From a virus: DNA of 21,425 bases. Where the stretch lies: positions 1-21,425 of the IMG/VR virus record IMGVR_UViG_3300043446_000790. One strand, written 5' to 3'. The notes beneath the pieces were generated by a model. The model worked only from the letters and a program-made list of their open reading frames with translations, did not search any database and was not told the origin of the DNA. A program made the translations under genes and the position numbers. Positions 14,710 to 20,604 of this stretch are shown here, in pieces (within the stretch, counting starts at the first letter, position 1; each line of letters begins with the position of its first letter).

Positions 14710-17418
14710 TTACCCGAATGAGAACAAATCGTCAAACGTAGATTTAGTATCTGTGTTTGCTCTCAAGTCCCAGTTCAATACACCCAATAAGTTTTCAATC
14801 TTTTCAGTCACTAGTGTGTCTTCCATTAAGTCATCATCAAATGGTAACTCTTTGAACCACTCTGGCAATCTAAGTTCGTCAGTTGGGTATGCAACAGAAG
14901 TCATCTTCAACGCATTTGGTTTGAGTTTACAAACAACAATCTTCATACCGTCAACAATCTTTTGGCTATAGTTATCACCGTGCATTTCACGTAGATAGTT
15001 CCAGTTGATAGCTGCCATAGCATGACCTACACCACACTTACCTGTTTTCTTCCAGTTAGTTGTGTGAGTAGTCAACTTGTTAACTGACTTAGGCGAGCCT
15101 TTAGTCCATGATTCTTGCGCTGATAATGTTCGTTTGAAATCTTTAATGACTTCGATAACATCTTCACGTGTTTTACCTTGCTGAATAACCATACTCAAAA
15201 CGTTCATTAAGAATTCTTGTACGTATTTAGGCGTATCAGCACGTTTCAAATCTAAACCCATAGCCTTAATGTCACCTAGTGAACCATCTTTGTCTTTGCG
15301 CTTGCCTTCTTTATCATAGATGTTAACTGCGTAACGTTTCTTAGTGATAAAGATTGTGCGGTCAGCAACTAGTTCACGACCAGCTTTAATGATTGCACCA
15401 TTCTTACGAGGAGCATGAAATGCTTTCTCCATAAATGCAGGAAAACTATCGTTAACATTCTCACCGATTGTGTCGTAAAGCTGAATACACATGTCTTTGT
15501 CCCATGTCATTTCACCTTTTGCTACTTGATCCTTAAGTGCGGGCCAAGCAGTAAAGTAACATGAGTCAGTATCACCGTAAACGATAGAACGACCATCATG
15601 CTTATACTCACCTTCAACACATTCGTTGATATGGCTCATCATGTGCTTAGTAATCTGACGACCACTTAGAGTTACCGACTGACCAATGCGCTTGTCATAG
15701 AAACGACAATGCTCGTTCAACAACGCACCATAAGCAGAGTTCAATAAAATCTTACGAACAAGTTGACGCTTATCGTAATAGTCGTACATATCAGTGCCGT
15801 ATGCTTCTTTTGCCTTAGCTTGTGTTTCCTTACGTTCACTGTACCAACGACTTAATAGACCGGGAATCACACCTTCTTTTTCATAAGTATAGATGGTTCC
15901 GTTCGCTGAAATCATCCAAGGCTTGTGACTATCAAAGATTAATTTCCATATCTCTGCCGCAGACATTTGCACCGAGCGACCATCTTCGTAATCTACCCAT
16001 AGTAATGTACCACGTTCTTGGTTCATAATTGCTGTGTACTCTAAAGCACCAAACAAGTTTTCCCACAAGATAGCACCAGTTACATCGTCATCGCCTTCTT
16101 TGTAAAACTTCTTAGCTTTAGCAAGGCGCTGACCTTTTTCTTTCATGTACTGGTCTGTGAGGTCTTGTCTGACCTGAGCAACGATGGTTTCTGGCGCCAT
16201 GTTGAGTGCCCGGATGACTGACGGGTAGAGTGAGTTAATGTCAACTGCCCCGACCCAGTCGTGCATTCCCTTTTGGGGATTAGCAACATAGGCACCTGCC
16301 GCTGGTTGAATATCTTCTTCATTTTCTTTCTTCCTTTTCTTATCTGGAACTACCATACCACGTGCATGTGCTTCGTTCATAATAGCCATTTCAATCATAG
16401 CTACTGAGCCCATAACAGTGGGTAACAAAACTGTGTTCTCGTGTGCTAGTGCGTTTGCTAACTCTAAGAACTTTAGTTTATTGTGAATCTTTACCAACAA
16501 CATAGTATCTTGTCTGTTGTATTCTAAGAACTTAAACCAGTCCTTGTTATACAATTGGTCAAGAGTACCTTCATATTGTGTTTTGTTTTCACCGACTTCC
16601 ATCTCACCGATGAAGTCTAGTTTGTAACTGTGGCGTGATTCGTAGTTGTACTTCTTATACAACTGTAAATAGTCCATGTGAATGCGACCAACTAAGTCAT
16701 AAGTCATTTCGACTTTACCGAATCGTTCGTATTCACGAGGTTTGGGAAGTTGTCCCATTAGACAGAACTTGCGTGTGTCGTCTTTTGACATTACACGTGT
16801 AACTCTATTGACCATGTATGGAATATCATAGCCTTCTGAGTTCCAACCAGTCATAACGTCAGCATCTTCAATCAACATAAAGAATGTATCAAACATATCC
16901 TTCTCGTTGTCAAAGATTAAACAGTTTTCAAATTGACTAGCAATTTCTTGTGCTGTTTCTTTACTCATGTGCTTTGGTGGGATACACAATGTTACCAATG
17001 TGTCTTGCCAATCTAAGTACAATGAGATAGCTGTTACTGGATTGAATGGATCACTCGTAGGACTGAAACCTTTAACTGGGTCAAAGTCTACTTCAATGTC
17101 GAAAAAGCATGTGTGAAGTTTTGGGGGTTCAACGCCTAAGTAGTTTTCACTTAGGCAACGGAACACAACGTTAACGTCACTTTCATACAAAGTTTTGTTT
17201 GAGAGGACTCTACGTTCTTTTTCAAACTCACTTCGTTTTCTGGAACTAAAACGTGTTACGGAATTGCCGTAAATACTTCGTTGCTTCCCCTTTGGATCAT
17301 CGTAATAGAATACATAATTAGTTGGGAACTCTTTATATGCTCTTTTACCCTCAGGGGTTCTCTCTACTACATAGATACGGTCTTCATCACGTGAATGAAT
17401 AGCATCAACGTATGACAT
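14710..17418 (-). CDS. 43: Family B DNA polymerase (T4 gp43-like)
   Basis: A 902-aa replicative polymerase, the size of T4/RB69 gp43 (~900). Exonuclease motifs are intact: FFDIEVD (Asp107, Glu109), GWNSEGYDIP (Asp198) and YNRQDT (Asp304). Polymerase motifs are intact: motif A DINSLYPS (Asp393), motif B KILLNSAYG (Lys556 to Gly564) and motif C YGDTDS (Asp616, Asp618). It should therefore be active and proofreading. The C-terminus, TFDDLFSFG, corresponds to the clamp-binding tail of RB69 gp43 (ASLFDMFDF). The ATG overlaps the dsbA-like stop (TAATG). No intron or intein interrupts it. Confidence 0.97.
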   Translation of the reverse strand: MSYVDAIHSRDEDRIYVVERTPEGKRAYKEFPTNYVFYYDDPKGKQRSIYGNSVTRFSSRKRSEFEKERRVLSNKTLYESDVNVVFRCLSENYLGVEPPKLHTCFFDIEVDFDPVKGFSPTSDPFNPVTAISLYLDWQDTLVTLCIPPKHMSKETAQEIASQFENCLIFDNEKDMFDTFFMLIEDADVMTGWNSEGYDIPYMVNRVTRVMSKDDTRKFCLMGQLPKPREYERFGKVEMTYDLVGRIHMDYLQLYKKYNYESRHSYKLDFIGEMEVGENKTQYEGTLDQLYNKDWFKFLEYNRQDTMLLVKIHNKLKFLELANALAHENTVLLPTVMGSVAMIEMAIMNEAHARGMVVPDKKRKKENEEDIQPAAGAYVANPQKGMHDWVGAVDINSLYPSVIRALNMAPETIVAQVRQDLTDQYMKEKGQRLAKAKKFYKEGDDDVTGAILWENLFGALEYTAIMNQERGTLLWVDYEDGRSVQMSAAEIWKLIFDSHKPWMISANGTIYTYEKEGVIPGLLSRWYSERKETQAKAKEAYGTDMYDYYDKRQLVRKILLNSAYGALLNEHCRFYDKRIGQSVTLSGRQITKHMMSHINECVEGEYKHDGRSIVYGDTDSCYFTAWPALKDQVAKGEMTWDKDMCIQLYDTIGENVNDSFPAFMEKAFHAPRKNGAIIKAGRELVADRTIFITKKRYAVNIYDKEGKRKDKDGSLGDIKAMGLDLKRADTPKYVQEFLMNVLSMVIQQGKTREDVIEVIKDFKRTLSAQESWTKGSPKSVNKLTTHTTNWKKTGKCGVGHAMAAINWNYLREMHGDNYSQKIVDGMKIVVCKLKPNALKMTSVAYPTDELRLPEWFKELPFDDDLMEDTLVTEKIENLLGVLNWDLRANTDTKSTFDDLFSFG

Positions 17419-17678
17419 TAGAGAGTTTTACCCACTGTTTCCAAAATTGTGTTGAGTTCTTCGTTGTCTTGATTAGTCTGTGTGAGACTTGCTTTGTGTG
17501 CTACTCGGATAGCCTTTTTGAGTACAGAAGGTTTGACTTCTAATTCTTCTGCGATTGCTTTTACTGTATCAGATAGACCTTCATTGAGTGTATCAATCTC
17601 GTGCAAGACTTGCATACCTTCATTAATCAACTGGGTAAGTTTGATTTTTTGGTCACCACTGAAAATTTTTGCTGTCAT
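17418..17678 (-). CDS. dsbA: DsbA-like double-stranded DNA-binding protein (T4 type)
   Basis: An 86-aa helical protein: KIKLTQLINEGMQVLHEID, then LSDTVKAIAEELEVKPSVLK, KAIRVAHKAS and an acidic tail. Length and the 'LxxTVKAIAEELxVKPxxLxKAxRxA' pattern fit T4 DsbA (89 aa), a late-transcription accessory DNA-binding protein; this rests on memory of the family. AGGAG lies before the ATG at 17678 and a consensus promoter lies just upstream, so it heads the polymerase transcript. Confidence 0.7.
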   Translation of the reverse strand: MTAKIFSGDQKIKLTQLINEGMQVLHEIDTLNEGLSDTVKAIAEELEVKPSVLKKAIRVAHKASLTQTNQDNEELNTILETVGKTL

Positions 17679-17702
17679 ATATAATCTCCTAAAGAAGTAG
17701 TT

Positions 17703-17731
17703 ATTATATATGAGCTACGCAACAAAGTCAA
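17703..17731 (-). promoter_or_regulatory. Sigma70-like promoter for the dsbA-polymerase unit
   Basis: On the minus strand TTGACT (17726-17731), a 17-base spacer and TATAAT (17703-17708), five of six and six of six to consensus. It occupies the 78-base gap between the GNAT gene and the dsbA-like gene, ~25 bases before the ATG. Confidence 0.82.
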
Positions 17732-17756
17732 ACTTTTTGCGTAATGAATTTGACCT

Positions 17757-18119
17757 TTATTCTTCCCAAATACGAACATCTTCGCCGCGATGTTTGTCCC
17801 AGAAGCCGGCGCCTGCATCTGTTTGGTCATAACTACGATGAATTTCATAACCATGACTAGTTACATAGTCATACATTATTTTAGCAATACCTTGACCCTG
17901 GTACCTATCTTCTACACGTAAATCTTGTGGGTCCAGTTCAGTGACTCCACCAACTGTATCACCGATGTTAAAAACAACATATCCCAACTCGTTAGTACCC
18001 CAATCATCAATTGCTTTGACAATTAGTTGCCCATCTTTTTCAACCATGGACATCTTCAACCCTTCATAATCTTCTGTAGGGTATTTTTTGTATTCGACTA
18101 TAAATTCATTTGCTCTCAT
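17757..18119 (-). CDS. GNAT acetyltransferase-like protein with a capsid-targeting-like N-terminus
   Basis: A 120-aa protein starting MRANEFIVE, like the T4 internal-protein capsid-targeting peptide MKTYQEFIAE. It continues as a compact GNAT fold: PQDLRVEDRYQGQGIAKIMY carries the acetyl-CoA pyrophosphate loop (RYQGQGIA, residues 72-79), and the end is AGAGFWDKHRGEDVRIWEE. The same GNAT block with ~60% identity forms the N-terminal half of the protein at 19412-20095, so the two arose by duplication. The acceptor is unknown; if cleaved after Glu9 and packaged, it would be an injected modifier of host proteins. The ATG lies within the 3' end of the 57-aa gene. Confidence 0.82.
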   Translation of the reverse strand: MRANEFIVEYKKYPTEDYEGLKMSMVEKDGQLIVKAIDDWGTNELGYVVFNIGDTVGGVTELDPQDLRVEDRYQGQGIAKIMYDYVTSHGYEIHRSYDQTDAGAGFWDKHRGEDVRIWEE

Positions 18120-18279
18120 TAATCATTCTCTTTATTAATGTAAAAATGCTCAAAGGATTCTTATTATACTGTTTTTGTAAGACTTGTGCTTTAAAATCAA
18201 TAGTCTCTTTGCCCATTTCAAATAAATCACCTGGTACTTTTTGTACTTTATTGGAAGATATCGCGGTGTTCTTTGCCAT
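18106..18279 (-). CDS. Small unknown protein overlapping its two neighbours (57 aa)
   Basis: A 57-aa ORF from the ATG at 18279, inside the 3' end of the metallopeptidase gene, to a TGA at 18106, 14 bases into the GNAT gene. It fills the otherwise empty 128 bases between them. The product is Lys-rich: MAKNTAISSNKVQKVPGDLF, then EMGKETIDFKAQVLQKQYNK and NPLSIFTLIKRMINESK, probably a C-terminal amphipathic helix. A shorter start exists at the second Met (residue 22). The ribosome binding site is weak. No family is recognised. Translation is plausible from gap-filling and coupling. Confidence 0.6.
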   Translation of the reverse strand: MAKNTAISSNKVQKVPGDLFEMGKETIDFKAQVLQKQYNKNPLSIFTLIKRMINESK

Positions 18280-18838
18280 AAATCTTAATGTACTTTCCCG
18301 CTAACATATCTGCCATTGCCTCGATAGGACTTCCTGGATAACTATCCCCAGGTTTAATCATATTAAGTTCTTCTTGGCGTTGATGAACTAGTTCATGGAA
18401 AACTGTTCTAAAGATATCTACTAAATTTCTATTTTCAATATAGACCCAAATTTCATCACCGTTATGTAAACCTGTGTGATGTCCTTGCTGTGCTTGATTG
18501 GTGTCTCTACTGAATTTAAATTTAGGCTTTGATTTAACATGTAACACTTTCATTGACCAATCAACAAAGTGATGTAATCGTGCTAAGTCTTTATCTGAAT
18601 CTACTGATTCATTGACTTGTTCTTCGTTACGTTGTTTGATTTTCTTTACCCAGTTGTCTGGGGTAGAACGGTACTTTTTGACGAATAAATCGTGTAGTTT
18701 CTCGCCTGTTAATTTATGCTTATGACAAATTTTTTGCATCAATTCGTCAATTGCATCATAGTCAATTCTTTTGAGTGTAGGTAGCTTATTTGCTAGTTCT
18801 TCTACGGGGTCAGAAAGTTTAAAGTCGTTAAATCGCAT
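18248..18838 (-). CDS. HExxH zinc metallopeptidase-like protein
   Basis: A 196-aa protein. The C-terminal half carries HELVHQRQEE (His148, Glu149, His152) and a downstream SPIEAMADMLAGKY with Glu173 as the likely third zinc ligand, the gluzincin arrangement. The N-terminal half (residues 13-80) is helical and charged, and TGLHNGDEIWVYIEN (122-136) resembles the edge strand before the active helix. The start MRFNDFKLSD echoes the MRANEF leader of its neighbours but lacks the FIxE cleavage pattern. There is no signal peptide or membrane segment, so it acts in the cytoplasm, or in the host after injection if packaged. CATAAATA ends six bases before the ATG. Confidence 0.8.
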   Translation of the reverse strand: MRFNDFKLSDPVEELANKLPTLKRIDYDAIDELMQKICHKHKLTGEKLHDLFVKKYRSTPDNWVKKIKQRNEEQVNESVDSDKDLARLHHFVDWSMKVLHVKSKPKFKFSRDTNQAQQGHHTGLHNGDEIWVYIENRNLVDIFRTVFHELVHQRQEELNMIKPGDSYPGSPIEAMADMLAGKYIKIYGKEHRDIFQ

Positions 18839-18935
18839 AATATGTATTTATGCGTAAAAGCTCACTTTAGCAATTCAAAGGGTAGCGAATCCTGTTGCTC
18901 GGCAGCAGCCGCCGACACGGTCCTAAGGCGTGTTC
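18839..18935 (-). other. Structured, GC-rich intergenic gap
   Basis: A 97-base gap inside an otherwise overlapping operon. It contains a 5-bp perfect hairpin ACACG/CGTGT around a 9-base loop holding the palindrome CCTAAGG (18915-18933). A second possible hairpin, GTTGCT/AGCAGC with a CGGC loop, spans 18894-18909, and a competing CGGC/GCCG pairing overlaps it. No T-run follows, and no tRNA fold could be drawn. CATAAATA at 18845-18852 resembles a late promoter. A GTG-started 18-codon frame (18862-18918) also fits inside. Confidence 0.5.
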
Positions 18936-19415
18936 TTATAGTTTATTCTCAGGTTTGTCGTATGCTCTACGGTCAGTAAGTGAGAATACCATACCATCGA
19001 CTGGATCTTTTTTGCTATACAAGTCCCAATCAGGTAATAATCGTTTTATCATCTTAGCATATAAGCCAATGCGACTATCTTCTTTCGCATTGAATGTAAT
19101 TTCTTCAACTCTATCAAGACCATACTCTTTTAAGAAAGCACGTGTAATATCAACTGCTGTTGACATTACTTCTGCTGAGTTACCTGTGCCAGTTTGTCCG
19201 AATAAGTCTAACTCATCAGGGTCTACATCAGGTTTTCTTATTAAACGAAATTGTATTTCCCACTTTTTAGGATTGCTACCTGTAAACGCTTGCCAAAGAT
19301 ATTCTCTACCGCCTACTTTGAAAAACGCAGATACTTCGTTAGTACCAAGGCGTGCCCACTCCCAGTTCTTTTTACCGGGTTCGAATACTTCAGTGATAAA
19401 TTCGTTTGCTCTCAT
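18936..19415 (-). CDS. Unknown phage protein with a capsid-targeting-like N-terminus
   Basis: A 159-aa protein starting MRANEFITE, matching its neighbours' leader and the T4 capsid-targeting/protease-cleavage pattern (cleavage expected after Glu9). The body is alpha/beta: SAFFKVGGREYLWQAFTG, KKWEIQFRLIRKPDVD, a Gly-rich turn TGTGNSAEVMSTAVDITRAF (residues ~75-95) and ITFNAKEDSRIGLYAKMIKR. I have a memory of a broad phage family with this GTGN...SR.LY.RMIKR pattern, still unnamed. No catalytic site is evident. The ATG overlaps the upstream stop (ATGA). Confidence 0.8.
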   Translation of the reverse strand: MRANEFITEVFEPGKKNWEWARLGTNEVSAFFKVGGREYLWQAFTGSNPKKWEIQFRLIRKPDVDPDELDLFGQTGTGNSAEVMSTAVDITRAFLKEYGLDRVEEITFNAKEDSRIGLYAKMIKRLLPDWDLYSKKDPVDGMVFSLTDRRAYDKPENKL

Positions 19416-20095
19416 TGGTCTGTGTAATCCTCAACTTGTGTAATCATGTTGGGTAGTATGTCGCCTAAGTACATGCACTGGTCTGTTTCTTTTAAACTGT
19501 CAATCCAATTGTCAACAGTAGTATGATCCAAATCACCCACTAATCTCTTTTGGTCTAATTTACTTACGTCAACTGTAATTAAAGTAACATAATCATTACC
19601 AGTTCTTTCTTGGTCTGACACAGCATACTCTAATGCTAAGTCAGGGTTATCAGTTAAGAATACTGCGTGGTGTCTGCCACCTCGTAAACCTTGTTGCTGA
19701 ATAACATCAGCGGGCTCAGATGTTCCATGCCATAGTTGTGTAGGTGCTGATTGTGCATCTTCCCAAACATACGCATCTTCTCCGCGATGCTTATCCCAAA
19801 AGCCAGCTCCTGCTTTAGTTTGGTCATGACTTCTATTGATGATGTACCCTTCATCTTTTAATGAATCGTACATAGACTTGGCAATACCTCTATTACGATA
19901 TTCATCATTCACCCAGAGGTCTTGAGGATATAACTCTTTGTTTTCTTTGTGAAACTTAACGTAAGCTAATGGAGTTTTAGTTGCTGGTTCAAATGCCTTC
20001 ATAATCAACGCATGGTCGTTAAAGGCAAACTTTAAAGATAAGCCATTGCGTTTTACTGCTTTAGCTTCTTCAGTAACAAACTCAGTTGCTCTCAT
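19412..20095 (-). CDS. GNAT plus ADP-ribosyltransferase-like fusion with a capsid-targeting-like N-terminus
   Basis: A 227-aa protein. Residues 1-9 are MRATEFVTE, the leader motif. Residues ~20-113 form a GNAT domain (YRNRGIAKSMYD, residues 66-77, acetyl-CoA loop; ending AGAGFWDKHRGEDAYVWED). Residues ~121-217 look like an ADP-ribosyltransferase/KptA-type fold: LWHGTSEPADVIQQQGLRGG (His at 123), VFLTDNPDLALEYA (Tyr at 157), VTLITVDVSKL, and YLGDILPNMI near the end, where this superfamily has its third active-site element. The classic R-S-E triad is not visible. T4 packages the ADP-ribosyltransferase Alt and injects it with DNA; this may be a functional analogue. It overlaps the dps stop (TAATG). 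Confidence 0.75.
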   Translation of the reverse strand: MRATEFVTEEAKAVKRNGLSLKFAFNDHALIMKAFEPATKTPLAYVKFHKENKELYPQDLWVNDEYRNRGIAKSMYDSLKDEGYIINRSHDQTKAGAGFWDKHRGEDAYVWEDAQSAPTQLWHGTSEPADVIQQQGLRGGRHHAVFLTDNPDLALEYAVSDQERTGNDYVTLITVDVSKLDQKRLVGDLDHTTVDNWIDSLKETDQCMYLGDILPNMITQVEDYTDQ

Positions 20096-20541
20096 TACTC
20101 ACGTTCTTTTTTGAGAATACTACGAATGAACCATGCTTTCTTAGCATATAAGTCTTGTAGTTCAGCCATGTAGTTAGCAATACCTTGTTGACGTTCTTGT
20201 GTCGCTTGGTCAAACATTTCAACTACTAATTGAATCATTGTTTCGCAATCTTGCAATGATTCAGCAAACATCAATTCAGCACGTGGGATTTTAGTTTGGT
20301 CTTGAATGATACTCAACTCACTGTAACGAGATAAGCTACCTGGAGTATATGCACCTAGTATTCTTACATACTCAGCAATACGGTCGATTGTGCCACTTAC
20401 ATCACCATATAGTGTGTCAAAGAATTCGTGATATTGTGGGAAATCAGAACCTTCAATATTCCAATGAAAGTTTTGTGACTTGATAGCAAAACTTTGAGTG
20501 CTTGCTAATAACACTTTTAAACTGTCTGATAACATATTCAT
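20095..20541 (-). CDS. dps: Dps-family ferritin-like protein
   Basis: A 148-aa Dps protein, normally a 12-subunit shell that oxidises and stores iron and protects DNA. All five ferroxidase ligands are present at the spacing I know from E. coli Dps (12, 4, 11, 4 residues): His26 in FHWNIEG, His38 and Asp42 in YHEFFD, Asp53 and Glu57 in DRIAEYVRILG. The lysine-rich N-terminal DNA-binding tail of E. coli Dps is missing, so DNA binding is uncertain. It has no capsid-targeting leader. Its ATG overlaps the micro-ORF stop (ATGA) and its stop overlaps the next ATG. Confidence 0.92.
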   Translation of the reverse strand: MNMLSDSLKVLLASTQSFAIKSQNFHWNIEGSDFPQYHEFFDTLYGDVSGTIDRIAEYVRILGAYTPGSLSRYSELSIIQDQTKIPRAELMFAESLQDCETMIQLVVEMFDQATQERQQGIANYMAELQDLYAKKAWFIRSILKKERE

Positions 20542-20600
20542 TTACTCGGTTGTGGGGGAGGACTACCTTTACGATTCCAATAGAATTCAAAGTAGTCCAT
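20538..20600 (-). CDS. Possible 20-aa micro-ORF between the GP88-family gene and dps
   Basis: An ATG at 20600, five bases after the GP88-family stop codon, opens a frame of 20 codons that ends with a TGA overlapping the dps ATG (ATGA). The peptide is aromatic then Pro-rich (MDYFEFYWNRKG, then a PPPQP stretch). It exactly bridges two genes, as the other coupled genes here do. No ribosome binding site is clear. It may serve only to couple translation into dps, or be a real microprotein. Confidence 0.4.
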   Translation of the reverse strand: MDYFEFYWNRKGSPPPQPSK

Positions 20601-20604
20601 TTAT

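Noticed and set aside
14579-14971. Plus-strand 130-aa reading frame over the polymerase end and clamp start
   Set aside because: It is antisense to two strong genes and the clamp promoter, and its product resembles no protein.
18845-18936. Possible tRNA or tRNA-like RNA in the GC-rich gap
   Set aside because: Closing pairs CTTTAG/CTAAGG can be drawn, but no T-loop, anticodon arm or CCA-side geometry fits.
18895-19443. Plus-strand 182-aa reading frame
   Set aside because: It is the reverse complement of the well-supported 159-aa gene, has unlikely composition and no ribosome binding site; no plus-strand gene is needed anywhere in the window.
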